Notes: generated by a model from the sequence alone, not told the origin. DNA of 41,202 nucleotides from CAYVZZ01 sp964456185 (GCA_964456185.1 CAYVZZ010000006.1:1-41202), one strand, 5' to 3'; positions 16,598 to 26,315 are shown, numbered from the stretch's first letter. Translations and numbers: made by a program.

Positions 16598-19497
16598 GCC
16601 ATAGCGAAGCCATCCCGGATTTTAATCAGTTGCCGGACGCCTTTCGCGAGTCGTTAGCCACGGCTTGGGATAATTATTGCCAAGAAGGTGGCCGGTTGCC
16701 GGCGGCATTGGTCGGCAGCTTGCCACGCGTTTGGGCGACATCCGATTATGTGATTGAACGGATGCAGCGAGACGAGGGTTTAGCCGATTGGCTGGCAGCC
16801 CACGACCGACTTAATCGACCGCTAGACCCCGGCATCTTGAAGCAGAGTATAGACGAGGCTATTGCCGCCGCTGAAACAGAGGCCGACTTGCAGCGTGTCT
16901 TGCGACAACTCAGACACCGCCATATGTGCCGCATTATTTGGCGGGATATCAGTCGACGCCAGCAGCCGGATGTTGCCTATCACGACACGGTCTCCGACCT
17001 GAGTTTGTTGGCTGATAACCTAGTGTCTGCCGCGTTGAATTGGTTGTATCAGCGTGCCTGTGAAAGTTCGGGAACGCCACGAAACGCCGCCGGTGAGCCG
17101 GTGCGGCTGGTGGTATTAGCCATGGGCAAGCTGGGGGCTGGCGAGTTGAACTTGTCGTCAGACATCGACCTTATTTTTGCCTACCCGGAAGATGGCGAAG
17201 TGACGGCCGGTGAACGCACGCTGACCTTTCATCAGTGGTTTGCCAAACTCGGCCGTGACCTCATTCGTGTGCTAGACGAACTGACGCCGGACGGCTTTGT
17301 TTTTCGGGTCGATATGCGCTTGCGTCCCTGGGGTAACTCGGGTGCCTTGGCGTGCAGCTTTGACACCATGGAAAGCTACTATGAGCGTGAAGGTCGTGGT
17401 TGGGAGCGATATGCCTTAATTAAAATGCGCCCCATTGCCGGTGATATCGAGGCGGGACAGCAGCTGTTACAGCAGCTGTCGCCCTTCGTGTATCGACGCT
17501 ATGTTGACTATGGCGCTTTTCAGCACCTGCGCGAAATGAAGCTGCTTATCGAGCGCGAAGTGCGCCGCCGCGGCCTACAAGACGACATCAAACTCGGTTC
17601 AGGCGGCATCCGCGAGATTGAATTTGTGGTGCAGGCCTTTCAGCTGATTCGCGGCGGTCAGCTGCGTGATTTGCGTGGGCCGAATTTGTTGAAAACTCTT
17701 GCTCAGCTCGCCAAACATGGCCTCTTGCCAGAAAATGTCACCCAAGAGCTGCGCGATGCCTACTTGTTTTTGCGCAATACCGAGCACTGTTTGCAGGCCG
17801 TTGCCGACCGGCAAACCCAACGCTTGCCGGGTGACGAATTAGGACTGCAGCGTTTAGCCTTTGCCATGCAACAGCCGAGCTGCAATATCTTCATGGAACG
17901 ATTGCAGCATCATCGCCACATCGTGCGCCGCCATTTCGATAACGTCATTACCGACAATCAGGGTAATGTGGTGGGTGCCGACAGCAGCAACCACGAGTTA
18001 ACCGCTGTTTGGCAGGGCAAGGTGTCGGCCGATGAAGCTTGCGATACGTTAGAGAATATCGGGCTAAGCGACGTTCAAGGTGTGCTGGAACAGCTCGAGG
18101 CGTTTCGCCAAGGTCGTGCGGTTAAGGCCATGCAGCCGGTGGCGCGCGAACGGCTCGACCGCTTGGTGCCGCAACTCTTGGAAGTGATGGCCTATCAGGG
18201 GCAGGGAGCCGACAACCTGACGCGCTTGTTGGCGTTTTTGGACGCTGTGCTGCGTCGCTCAACCTACATCGCGCTGTTGGTCGAAAACCCGGCGGCCTTG
18301 ACCCAGCTGGTCAAGCTCACGGCAGCCAGCCCCTTTATTGCCGAACGCCTAACACAGTTTCCGGTGCTGCTTGACGAACTGGTCGACGTGCGCAGCCTCT
18401 ACTCGCCGCCACCAAGAGAAAAACTGGCGGATGAGCTACACCAGCATCTGTTGCGGCTGCCCGATAAAGATTTGGAACAACAGATGGATGCGCTGCGCAC
18501 CTTCAAGCAGGCGCATCTATTGCGTGTCGCCGCCTGTGAAATCAGCGGCACTTTGCCCCTGATGCAGGTTAGTGATTACCTCACCTGGTTGGCTGAAGCC
18601 ATCCTTGAGCAGGTCGTGCGATTGGCCTGGGAAGCGCTGACCGAAAAGCATGGCATCCCGTTGAGCGAAGACGGCAATGGGGCTGCGGCCGACTTTTTGG
18701 TACTCGGTTACGGCAAGCTGGGTGGTATCGAGTTGAGCCATCGGTCGGATCTGGATTTGGTGTTCTTGTATGACGCCCCGGCAAGCGGTCAGACCGACGG
18801 CAACAAGCCGTTATCCAACGAACAATTTTTTGCCCGGCTGAGTCGGAGAGTGATCCATATTTTGACGACCCGCACATTAAGTGGGCCTTTATATGAAGTG
18901 GACGTGCGCCTGCGACCCGGTGGCGCTTCCGGTTTGTTGGTATCATCTTTAGCGGCCTTCGAACGCTATCAACGCGAGCAGGCTTGGGTGTGGGAACAGC
19001 AGGCACTGGTCAGAGTCAGACCAGTAGCGGGTAGCGAGAAATTGGCTAAAGCCTTTACGCGCCTGCGTCGCCACTTGCTCTGTCAGACTCGCGACACCCA
19101 TGCCCTGCGAGAAGAGGTGCTGGCCATGCGCGAGCGCATGTATCAAAATGCCAGCAGCGATATCGCCGACGGTTTTCACATCAAGCAGGGTAGAGGTGGT
19201 ATAGTTGACATCGAATTTATGGTGCAATACGGCGTCTTGCGGTGGGCACATCAATATCCCGAATTGGCCGCCTATACTGACAACGTGCGATTGCTGGAAG
19301 CGCTAGCCGCTCAAAACCGCATGTCGGCAGCCGATGCTGGCCTGTTACGTGAAGCCTACCTGACCTTCCGCTCGGCGATACACACACAATCGTTGAAAAA
19401 TGCACCGGCGGTGTTAGCTGCCGATGCCTTTGCTGATTTGCGTGCCGGAGTGGGTGAAGTGTGGGAACGCTGGTTTGCGCCGACAACAGATAATTGA
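16594..19497 (+). CDS. glnE: Bifunctional glutamine synthetase adenylyltransferase/deadenylylase
   Basis: GlnE attaches AMP to, and removes it from, glutamine synthetase, switching nitrogen assimilation in response to PII and glutamine. The 967-residue protein has the expected duplicated layout. The first nucleotidyltransferase domain (deadenylylase) has KLGAGELNLSSDIDLIF near residue 178; the second (adenylyltransferase) has YGKLGGIELSHRSDLDLVF near residue 706. Each is followed by a helical domain with GIREIEF or GIVDIEF motifs. Both catalytic Asp pairs are present. Start is GTG 16594, overlapping the NfeD-like stop by four bases. glnE-ilvE-waaF order matches Pseudomonas. Confidence 0.97.
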   Translation: MSHSEAIPDFNQLPDAFRESLATAWDNYCQEGGRLPAALVGSLPRVWATSDYVIERMQRDEGLADWLAAHDRLNRPLDPGILKQSIDEAIAAAETEADLQRVLRQLRHRHMCRIIWRDISRRQQPDVAYHDTVSDLSLLADNLVSAALNWLYQRACESSGTPRNAAGEPVRLVVLAMGKLGAGELNLSSDIDLIFAYPEDGEVTAGERTLTFHQWFAKLGRDLIRVLDELTPDGFVFRVDMRLRPWGNSGALACSFDTMESYYEREGRGWERYALIKMRPIAGDIEAGQQLLQQLSPFVYRRYVDYGAFQHLREMKLLIEREVRRRGLQDDIKLGSGGIREIEFVVQAFQLIRGGQLRDLRGPNLLKTLAQLAKHGLLPENVTQELRDAYLFLRNTEHCLQAVADRQTQRLPGDELGLQRLAFAMQQPSCNIFMERLQHHRHIVRRHFDNVITDNQGNVVGADSSNHELTAVWQGKVSADEACDTLENIGLSDVQGVLEQLEAFRQGRAVKAMQPVARERLDRLVPQLLEVMAYQGQGADNLTRLLAFLDAVLRRSTYIALLVENPAALTQLVKLTAASPFIAERLTQFPVLLDELVDVRSLYSPPPREKLADELHQHLLRLPDKDLEQQMDALRTFKQAHLLRVAACEISGTLPLMQVSDYLTWLAEAILEQVVRLAWEALTEKHGIPLSEDGNGAAADFLVLGYGKLGGIELSHRSDLDLVFLYDAPASGQTDGNKPLSNEQFFARLSRRVIHILTTRTLSGPLYEVDVRLRPGGASGLLVSSLAAFERYQREQAWVWEQQALVRVRPVAGSEKLAKAFTRLRRHLLCQTRDTHALREEVLAMRERMYQNASSDIADGFHIKQGRGGIVDIEFMVQYGVLRWAHQYPELAAYTDNVRLLEALAAQNRMSAADAGLLREAYLTFRSAIHTQSLKNAPAVLAADAFADLRAGVGEVWERWFAPTTDN

Positions 19498-19532
19498 ACA
19501 ATCAAGATTGGAAAGAGGCAGAAAGAAAAAAC

Positions 19533-20459
19533 ATGGCATCAATGGCGGATAAAGACGGCTGGATTTGGTTTGATGGTGAAATGGTACCTTGGCGCGATGC
19601 CCAGGTGCATGTATTAACCCATTCGTTGCACTATGGCATGAGTGTGTTTGAAGGCGTACGCGCCTATGGCACCGACCAAGGTGCTGCTATTTTTCGCTTG
19701 CAAGAGCATACCCGCCGCCTATTTGATTCGGCGCATATCATGAAGATGACAATGCCGTATAGCTGTGAAGAAATCGAGCAGGCGCAGTGTGATGTGGTTG
19801 CCAAGAATGATTTACCCGAAGCCTACATTCGCCCGCTGGCCTTTTACGGTAGCGAAGGCATGGGGCTGCGCGCTTCCGGCTTGAAAGTGCATGTGGTGGT
19901 AGCGGCCTGGGAATGGCCGAGCTATATGTCACCCGAGTTGCTGGAAAAAGGCATCAAGATGCGCACCTCCAGCTTCACACGGCATCACGTCAATATCAGC
20001 ATGTGCCGCGCCAAGGCAGGTGGTCATTACATCAACTCCATGCTGGCGTTGGGTGAAGCCATTGAGTGTGACGCCGATGAAGCGCTGCTGCTCGACCCGC
20101 AAGGCTATGTGGCCGAAGGCACCGGCGAAAACATTTTCATTGTACGCGACGGCATTATCTATACGCCTGACCTGACCGCCTGCTTGAACGGTATTACCCG
20201 CCGCACCATCATTAAGCTGGCTGAAGATAACGGCCTGACATTGCGCGAAAAGCGTATCACTCGCGATGAAGTCTACATTGCCGATGAAGCCTTCTTGTGC
20301 GGCACTGCCGCCGAAGTGACACCAGTGCGCGAAGTCGATGGACGCACCATTGGCGAAGGCAAGCGTGGCCCGGTGGCCGAAAAGCTGCAAAGCCTCTATT
20401 TCGATCTGGTACGTGGTAAATTGCCGCAATACGAGCAATGGCTGACACACGTCAAGTAA
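19533..20459 (+). CDS. ilvE: Branched-chain amino acid aminotransferase
   Basis: IlvE carries out the last step of valine, leucine and isoleucine synthesis, a PLP-dependent transamination with glutamate. The 308-residue class IV aminotransferase shows the PLP Lys161 in RAKAGGHYINSMLA and the downstream GYVAEGTGENIFIV and GTAAEVTPV segments. Start: ATG 19533 (MASMADKDGWIWFDG) fits the family N-terminus; a TTG at 19494 would only add residues unlike the family. It lies 35 bases after glnE with no terminator between, and overlaps waaF by 22 bases. Confidence 0.96.
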   Translation: MASMADKDGWIWFDGEMVPWRDAQVHVLTHSLHYGMSVFEGVRAYGTDQGAAIFRLQEHTRRLFDSAHIMKMTMPYSCEEIEQAQCDVVAKNDLPEAYIRPLAFYGSEGMGLRASGLKVHVVVAAWEWPSYMSPELLEKGIKMRTSSFTRHHVNISMCRAKAGGHYINSMLALGEAIECDADEALLLDPQGYVAEGTGENIFIVRDGIIYTPDLTACLNGITRRTIIKLAEDNGLTLREKRITRDEVYIADEAFLCGTAAEVTPVREVDGRTIGEGKRGPVAEKLQSLYFDLVRGKLPQYEQWLTHVK

Positions 20460-21508
20460 CGCCGTCATCGTCTCAGCGTCACCTTATCGTCGGCCCTTCC
20501 TGGGTTGGCGATATGGTGATGGCGCAAACCTTATTTTCCCAACTCAAGCAAAACCAGGCCGATTGCCGCATTGATGTGCTGGCACCTGACTGGTCGCGCC
20601 CGATTCTCGAGCGCATGCCCGAGGTGAACGCCGCCTTGAGTCTGCCTTTCGGGCATGGTGAGCTGAAGTTGGTTGAGCGGCGTCGTCAAGGAAAGGCGCT
20701 AGCCGGGCAATATGATCAAGCCATTGTTTTGCCGAATTCCCTGAAGTCCGCCTTGCTGCCTTGGTGGGCGGAAGTGCCTTTGCGCACCGGTTGGCGCGGA
20801 GAAATGCGCCATGGGTTGTTGAATGACATCCGGCGTCTGGACAAACAGCGCTATCCTTTAATGGTGCAACGCTTTGTGGCGCTGGGACTGCCCGCCGATG
20901 CCGATGTGCCGGCACAAGAAGCGATCGTGCCGCCGCATTTGCAAGCTGACCAGACAGCTGCCGAGGCAGCCATGCAGCGTTTGCAATTAACGCTTGACCG
21001 TCCCGTGCTCGGGCTTTGTCCCGGTGCCGAGTTTGGCCCGTCCAAGCGTTGGCCGGAACGCCATTATGCAGCGGTGGCACGTTATTGGCTGCGTCAGGGG
21101 TGGCAGATATGGCTGTTTGGCTCGGCCAATGATCAACCCGTGGCTAATGCCATTCGCGAGTTGTTAACAGCGGAAGAACAACAGCAAACCCGAGTGCTGG
21201 CAGGTGAAACCTCGCTGGCCGATGCCGTTGACTTAATGGCGCAAGCCAGTGCCTTTGTCAGTAATGATTCTGGTCTGATGCACATCGCTGCAGCCTTGCA
21301 AAAGCCGCTGGTGGCGGTTTATGGCTCCACCAGTCCGGCCTTTACGCCCCCCTTGTCGGCCAATGCGCGTTGTGTTCGACTGGGCTTGTCGTGTAGCCCC
21401 TGTTTCGAGCGCGAATGCCCGCTGGGGCACACCAACTGTTTACAGCAATTGCCGCCCGGGCGCGTCAATCGCGAGCTGGACGCCCTGCTGCAAGCCGAAG
21501 GAGCCTGA
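20438..21508 (+). CDS. waaF: ADP-heptose--LPS heptosyltransferase II
   Basis: WaaF adds the second heptose to the LPS inner core at the cytoplasmic face of the inner membrane. The 356-residue GT9-family protein shows HLIVGPSWVGDMVMAQTLF near the N-terminus, the mid-section LPNSLKSALLPWWAEVPLRTGWRGEMR, LCPGAEFGPSKRWP and the nucleotide-sugar segment SNDSGLMHIAAAL near the end; the latter two separate it from WaaC. It starts 22 bases inside ilvE, and one base separates its stop from the nnr start. In Pseudomonas waaF is followed by waaC, which is absent here. Confidence 0.96.
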   Translation: MADTRQVTPSSSQRHLIVGPSWVGDMVMAQTLFSQLKQNQADCRIDVLAPDWSRPILERMPEVNAALSLPFGHGELKLVERRRQGKALAGQYDQAIVLPNSLKSALLPWWAEVPLRTGWRGEMRHGLLNDIRRLDKQRYPLMVQRFVALGLPADADVPAQEAIVPPHLQADQTAAEAAMQRLQLTLDRPVLGLCPGAEFGPSKRWPERHYAAVARYWLRQGWQIWLFGSANDQPVANAIRELLTAEEQQQTRVLAGETSLADAVDLMAQASAFVSNDSGLMHIAAALQKPLVAVYGSTSPAFTPPLSANARCVRLGLSCSPCFERECPLGHTNCLQQLPPGRVNRELDALLQAEGA

Positions 21509-21509
21509 T

Positions 21510-23018
21510 GTGAGCACGCGCCAACTGCCAAATCGACTGGTCACACAAGCCGACGCCAAAGCCCTTGACCGTCAGGCGATTGCCAATGGCACGCCCGGCG
21601 AGGTGCTCATGCAACGTGCCGGACAAGCCGCCTTTGATTTATTGCGCGAATGTTGGCCGGAGTGCAAGCGGCTGGCCATTTATTGTGGCGGCGGCAACAA
21701 CGGTGGCGACGGCTATGTGGTGGCACGCCTGGCGCTGGATGCCGGCATGGTGGTCTATCTTCATCAGGCCGCCCCTTTGGAGAAACTCACCCCGACGACT
21801 GCACAAATGGCCGCCGCCGTGCTGGATGACCCCGGCGTGCATCGTTTTGATACCGGCAGTCTGCCGCAAGTGGATGTCATTGTGGATGGGCTCTTGGGTA
21901 TCGGCATTAAAGGCAGCGTAAGACCCGATGCGGCGGTCAACATTGTCGAAATCAACGCCTCGCATCTTCCCGTTTTGGCACTGGATTTACCCTCCGGATT
22001 AAATGGCGACACCGGGGCGGCGGCTGGCTGTGTGGTGCAAGCCGATGTCACCTTAGCTTTTATTGCCGTAAAGCAGGGTTTGTTAACCGGCGAAGGCAAA
22101 ACCTGTTGCGGTGAACTATATTTTGACGACCTGCAATTACCGGCCAACCTGGGCGACACACTGAAACCGTCTGCACAGCGTGCCAGTCTGGAACAGTTGA
22201 TAAAGCGTTTGCCGTCACGCCCGTGTCACGCCCACAAAGGCCACTTCGGTCATGTGCTGCTGGTGGGCGGAGACCATGGCTTTGCCGGCGCCATCTTGAT
22301 GGCTGCACAAGCCGCGCTACGCAGCGGTGCCGGTTTGGTTAGCGTCGCCACCCGCGGCGAGCATCGAGCGGCTTTTCTGGCGCGTCAGCCCGAGGTTATG
22401 GTGCATTCGGTTGCGCAATCGGCCGATTTGCAACCCCTGCTAACGAAAGTCTCCGTTGTCGTTGCCGGTCCCGGATTGGGACAGGCCGATTGGGGGCGCG
22501 ACTTATTGCAGGCGATATTAGCCTCTGACAAACCGCAGTTGCTGGATGCGGATGCGCTTAACATTATCTCGAATGAATCGGCCGTTTCCGCTCGCGCTGA
22601 TCGTGTTGTGACCCCGCATCCGGGGGAAGCTGCCCGGCTTTTATCAAGCGATACGGCCGCCATCAATCAGGACCGCTTTGCGGCGGTAAAACAGTTGCAG
22701 CAACAACTGGGCGGCGTGGCACTGCTCAAAGGGGCTGGCACATTAATCACCGATAACGCACATCCGGTGAAAGTGATTGCCGCCGGCAATCCGGGCATGG
22801 CCACGGGTGGCATGGGCGATATCCTTAGCGGCATCATTGGTGCTCTGATGGCGCAAGGCATGACGCCTTTTGATGCCAGCTGTTTGGGCGCTTTGGTGCA
22901 TGCGCTGGCGGCCGATAAGGTGGCGGCAGAACAGGGCGAACGCGGCATGGCAGCAACCGACCTTTTACCTTGGCTGCCCTTGTTGTTAAACGGTCTGTCA
23001 AACGGGAAGGTATCATGA
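21510..23018 (+). CDS. nnr: Bifunctional NAD(P)H-hydrate epimerase / ADP-dependent dehydratase
   Basis: Nnr (YjeF) repairs hydrated NAD(P)H: the N-terminal domain epimerises the R and S hydrates, and the C-terminal domain dehydrates the S form using ADP. In the 502-residue protein the epimerase half has CGGGNNGGDGYVVAR near residue 55 and LDLPSGLNGDTG. The kinase-fold half has DADALNII, TPHPGEAARLL and the nucleotide-binding GNPGMATGGMGDILSG. Start: GTG 21510 with GAAGGAG upstream; the overlapping ATG at 21508 is immediately followed by a stop. It overlaps tsaE by four bases (ATGA). Confidence 0.96.
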   Translation: MSTRQLPNRLVTQADAKALDRQAIANGTPGEVLMQRAGQAAFDLLRECWPECKRLAIYCGGGNNGGDGYVVARLALDAGMVVYLHQAAPLEKLTPTTAQMAAAVLDDPGVHRFDTGSLPQVDVIVDGLLGIGIKGSVRPDAAVNIVEINASHLPVLALDLPSGLNGDTGAAAGCVVQADVTLAFIAVKQGLLTGEGKTCCGELYFDDLQLPANLGDTLKPSAQRASLEQLIKRLPSRPCHAHKGHFGHVLLVGGDHGFAGAILMAAQAALRSGAGLVSVATRGEHRAAFLARQPEVMVHSVAQSADLQPLLTKVSVVVAGPGLGQADWGRDLLQAILASDKPQLLDADALNIISNESAVSARADRVVTPHPGEAARLLSSDTAAINQDRFAAVKQLQQQLGGVALLKGAGTLITDNAHPVKVIAAGNPGMATGGMGDILSGIIGALMAQGMTPFDASCLGALVHALAADKVAAEQGERGMAATDLLPWLPLLLNGLSNGKVS

Positions 23019-23440
23019 CGGTAGACATCATTACACTCACCGATGAGGCAGCCACCCAAGCCTTGGGAGCGCGTTTGGCGACACAAGTGCCGCAAGGCTG
23101 CGTGCATCTGCAAGGTGAGCTGGGAGCGGGCAAAACCTGTCTAGTGCGTGGTTGGTTGAGCGCGCTGGGACATACGGGGGCGGTTAAAAGCCCTACCTAT
23201 ACCCTGGTGGAGCCTTATCAACTACAAGGCCGTCATATTTTTCACTTCGATTTGTATCGTCTGCAAGATCCGGAAGAGCTGGAATGGATCGGCATTCGCG
23301 AATACTTCGATGATGATGCCCTCTGTTTGGTGGAATGGCCGGACAAAGGTCAGGGCGAATTGCCCGAGCCGGTTTTAATTGTGCATTTGCGCGTGGTCGG
23401 CAAGCAGCGCGAAGCCAGACTGGAGTGGTTGCATGAGTGA
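23015..23440 (+). CDS. tsaE: tRNA threonylcarbamoyladenosine biosynthesis ATPase TsaE
   Basis: TsaE works with TsaB and TsaD to form t6A37 on ANN-decoding tRNAs. The 141-residue protein carries the P-loop GELGAGKT at residues 34-41, the conserved SPTYTLVEPY and the later HFDLYRL and LVEWPDKG segments. Start ATG 23015 overlaps the nnr stop (ATGA); an upstream in-frame ATG lies inside nnr and lacks family similarity. Its last eight bases overlap mutL. In many gammaproteobacteria amiB separates tsaE from mutL; here it is absent. Confidence 0.96.
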   Translation: MTVDIITLTDEAATQALGARLATQVPQGCVHLQGELGAGKTCLVRGWLSALGHTGAVKSPTYTLVEPYQLQGRHIFHFDLYRLQDPEELEWIGIREYFDDDALCLVEWPDKGQGELPEPVLIVHLRVVGKQREARLEWLHE

Positions 23441-25259
23441 TGCGCTGCCGCAAATTGCGCTGCTGGATGCCCAGCTCGCCAACCAGATTGCTGCCGGTGA
23501 AGTGGTCGAGCGGCCAGCATCGGTGCTTAAAGAATTATTGGAAAACGCGCTGGATGCCGGTGCCGACCGCATTCAGGTGGATGTCGAGCAGGGTGGTGTG
23601 CGCTTGATTCGGGTGCGCGATAATGGCCACGGTATCAATAAAGACAGCTTGGCGTTGGCGTTGGCGCGCCATGCCACCAGCAAAATTCACAGTCTGGACG
23701 ACCTCGAAGCCATTGGCAGCTTGGGATTTCGCGGTGAAGCCTTGGCGGCCATCAGCTCGGTATCACGCTTTTCACTGACCAGTGCCATTGATAACAACGG
23801 TGGCTGGCAAACCAAATTGGAAGGGCGCGATACCCGGCCCAGCCTGACCCCGGCCGCCCAACCGCGTGGCACCAAGGTGGAAATGCGCGATTTGTTTTTT
23901 AACACGCCCGCCAGACGGCGCTTTCTGCGTACCGAACGCACCGAGTTCAAGCACCTGGAAGAATGTTTCCGGCGCATTGCGCTGTCGCATTTTGAAGTGG
24001 CCATGCAGCTTAATCACAACGGCAAGGTGGTGCATCAATTGCCCGTCGGGCTAGATGAACAAAGCCGTGCCAAACGCGTGGCGCAATTGTGCGGTAGTGC
24101 TTTTATGGAGCAAACCCTGCCGGTGGACATCGAGCGGGATGGGTTGCGACTGCATGGCTGGCTGGGGCTGCCCACCTATAATCGTGCCTCGGCCGACCTG
24201 CAATATTTTTACGTTAATGGCCGCGCCATTCGTGACAAGGTGGTCAACCACGCGGTGCGACAGGCGTATCGTGATGTTTTGTTTCATGGCCGTCATCCGG
24301 CCTATGTGCTGTTTTTCGAGCTGGACCCGGCTCAGGTGGATGTCAACGTACACCCCACCAAACACGAAGTGCGTTTCCGCGAACAGCGCCAGGTGCACGA
24401 CTTTCTATTCCGCGGGCTGCATCATGCCATCGCCGAGATGACACCGGGCGATGACCAAGCCGCTATTACGCCAAAGTTTGTGACGGCGGCTGCTACGCCG
24501 CCTGCCTTCAACGACCAGTCGCCGCGACAACAATCGCCATTGCCTTTGGCAACAGGGCAGTCGGCCAGGCCAACAACTTGGCAAAACGGTCAGCAGCAGG
24601 CAGAGCGTTATGCGCAACTGTTGCCGACACAAGAGAGTGCAGGCGGTGTGGCCGACAGCGAGACCCCGGACACCATTCCGCCCATGGGCTATGCACTGGG
24701 GCAGTTACAGCAAATTTATATCCTCGCCGAAAACCAGCAAGGGTTGGTCATTGTCGATATGCATGCCGCTCATGAGCGCATCACCTATGAACGCATGAAG
24801 CAAAGCTGGCAAGAAGCCAGAGTCACCAGCCAGCCGTTATTGGTGCCGGTGGCGGTGGCCGTATCCCGCCGCGAAGCCGATTATGCCGAACAGGAAGCGG
24901 TCGCCTTGCAGCGTTTGGGGTTGGTGCTGGATCGTGGCGGACCGGAATCCTTATTGGTGCGCGAAATGCCGGCCTTGCTGCGCGGCGCGGACGCCGCTGC
25001 GTTGGTCAGCGATTTATTGTCCGATTTGGTAGCCAAAGGCAGCAGCCGACAAATCGAAGACCGTATCGATGACCTACTCGGCACCATGGCCTGTCATGGC
25101 AGTGTACGTGCCGGTCGCCAGCTCACTCTGTCGGAAATGAATGCCCTGCTGCGTGATATGGAAGCCACGGAGAGAGCTGGACAGTGTAATCACGGTCGGC
25201 CTACCTGGACGCAAGTGAGCCTGAAAGAGCTGGATAGCCTCTTTTGGCGAGGCCGTTGA
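23433..25259 (+). CDS. mutL: DNA mismatch repair protein MutL (endonuclease-type)
   Basis: MutL couples MutS mismatch recognition to strand incision. The 608-residue protein has the GHKL ATPase N-terminus (IAAGEVVERPASVLKELLENALDAGA, DNGHGI, GFRGEAL), a variable Pro/Gln-rich linker (about 345-415), and a C-terminal dimerisation domain. The C-terminal domain holds DMHAAHERITYE starting at Asp442, the endonuclease motif DxHA(X)2E(X)4E, with the accompanying CHGSVR and GQCNHGRPT zinc-site motifs near 553 and 584. E. coli MutL lacks these and relies on MutH; this protein is likely to nick DNA itself, as shown for the Pseudomonas aeruginosa form. It overlaps tsaE by 8 bases and shares one base with miaA. 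Confidence 0.97.
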   Translation: MSDALPQIALLDAQLANQIAAGEVVERPASVLKELLENALDAGADRIQVDVEQGGVRLIRVRDNGHGINKDSLALALARHATSKIHSLDDLEAIGSLGFRGEALAAISSVSRFSLTSAIDNNGGWQTKLEGRDTRPSLTPAAQPRGTKVEMRDLFFNTPARRRFLRTERTEFKHLEECFRRIALSHFEVAMQLNHNGKVVHQLPVGLDEQSRAKRVAQLCGSAFMEQTLPVDIERDGLRLHGWLGLPTYNRASADLQYFYVNGRAIRDKVVNHAVRQAYRDVLFHGRHPAYVLFFELDPAQVDVNVHPTKHEVRFREQRQVHDFLFRGLHHAIAEMTPGDDQAAITPKFVTAAATPPAFNDQSPRQQSPLPLATGQSARPTTWQNGQQQAERYAQLLPTQESAGGVADSETPDTIPPMGYALGQLQQIYILAENQQGLVIVDMHAAHERITYERMKQSWQEARVTSQPLLVPVAVAVSRREADYAEQEAVALQRLGLVLDRGGPESLLVREMPALLRGADAAALVSDLLSDLVAKGSSRQIEDRIDDLLGTMACHGSVRAGRQLTLSEMNALLRDMEATERAGQCNHGRPTWTQVSLKELDSLFWRGR

Positions 25260-26260
25260 TGAGCGCGCCAACACCACCACTTTTGCCAGTGATTTTCTTG
25301 ATGGGGCCCACTGCTGCCGGGAAAACCGCCTTGGCCGTGGAACTGGCCGCCCGTTTTCCGGTCGAACTGATAAATGCGGATTCGGCACTGATATACTGCG
25401 GCCTGAACATTGGCGCGGCCAGGCCGAGTGACGCGGTGTTGGCGCGCGCGCCCCATCGATTATTGGGGATTCGCGATGTCACCACGCCTTATTCGGTGGC
25501 GGAGTTTCGTGAAGATGCGCTAAATGCCATTGATGACAGTCATGCCGCTGGCAAGGTGCCGCTATTGGTCGGTGGCACCATGTTGTATTACAAGGCACTG
25601 CTGGAAGGCTTGGCCGATTTGCCGTCAGCCGACCAAACGCTGCGTGCCGGCTATGAAGCAAAAGCCGCTGAGCTTGGTTGGCCTGCTTTACATCAACGTC
25701 TGGCCGAGGTGGATGCGCCCACGGCAGCGCGGCTGGCTCCCAACGACAGCCAGCGTATTCAACGGGCGTTGGAGGTGTTTGATTTAACCGGTGTGCCTTT
25801 GAGCGAGCACCACCGGCGTCACAAGGCGTCTGTACAATTGTTGGACAGTGGCGGGCAGGGCACCTCTGCCTTCCCTTATAATGTACAAGCGTTTGCGGTT
25901 GCCCCGCAGGCACGAGCCACCTTGCACCAACGCATCGCGGAACGTTTTGATGTGATGCTGGAGCAGGGGCTGATAAATGAAGTGAAACACTTTTATCAGC
26001 AATCTGGTGTACATCGCGACTTGCCGGCCATGCGGGCGGTGGGGTATCGTCAGGTATGGGACTACCTGTCGGGGGAGTGCGATTACGACACCATGAAAGC
26101 CAAAGCCTTGGTCGCCACACGCCGTTTGGCAAAGCGACAGCTGACTTGGCTACGTTCTTGGCCTGATGTGAATTGGCTTTGTAGTGATAATGCCGATGCA
26201 CTCATTGCCAGTGGTGTAGAACGGATGGGGGCAATCATGGATATTGCACCGACAGATTGA
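25259..26260 (+). CDS. miaA: tRNA dimethylallyltransferase
   Basis: MiaA adds the isopentenyl group to A37 of tRNAs reading UNN codons. The 333-residue protein shows the P-loop GPTAAGKT at 16-23, the substrate Asp in NADSALIYCGLNIG, the conserved LVGGTMLYYKALLEGL, and the C-terminal AVGYRQVWDYL with RQLTWLR. Slightly longer than the E. coli enzyme but complete. Start ATG 25259 shares a base with the mutL stop. miaA-hfq adjacency is widely conserved and hfq is often co-transcribed with it. Confidence 0.97.
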   Translation: MSAPTPPLLPVIFLMGPTAAGKTALAVELAARFPVELINADSALIYCGLNIGAARPSDAVLARAPHRLLGIRDVTTPYSVAEFREDALNAIDDSHAAGKVPLLVGGTMLYYKALLEGLADLPSADQTLRAGYEAKAAELGWPALHQRLAEVDAPTAARLAPNDSQRIQRALEVFDLTGVPLSEHHRRHKASVQLLDSGGQGTSAFPYNVQAFAVAPQARATLHQRIAERFDVMLEQGLINEVKHFYQQSGVHRDLPAMRAVGYRQVWDYLSGECDYDTMKAKALVATRRLAKRQLTWLRSWPDVNWLCSDNADALIASGVERMGAIMDIAPTD

Positions 26261-26276
26261 TTTTTTGCGCTGATAG

Positions 26277-26291
26277 GCCGGATAAACCGGC
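26277..26291 (+). other. Small hairpin between miaA and hfq
   Basis: GCCGG and CCGGC flank the 5-base loop ATAAA, placed after the miaA stop and 24 bases before the hfq ATG. There is no T-run. It could separate the two reading frames on one mRNA or be part of the hfq leader; Hfq controls its own mRNA leader in E. coli. Confidence 0.35.
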
Positions 26292-26315
26292 AAACATAAA
26301 ACGAGGAGAGCAACC

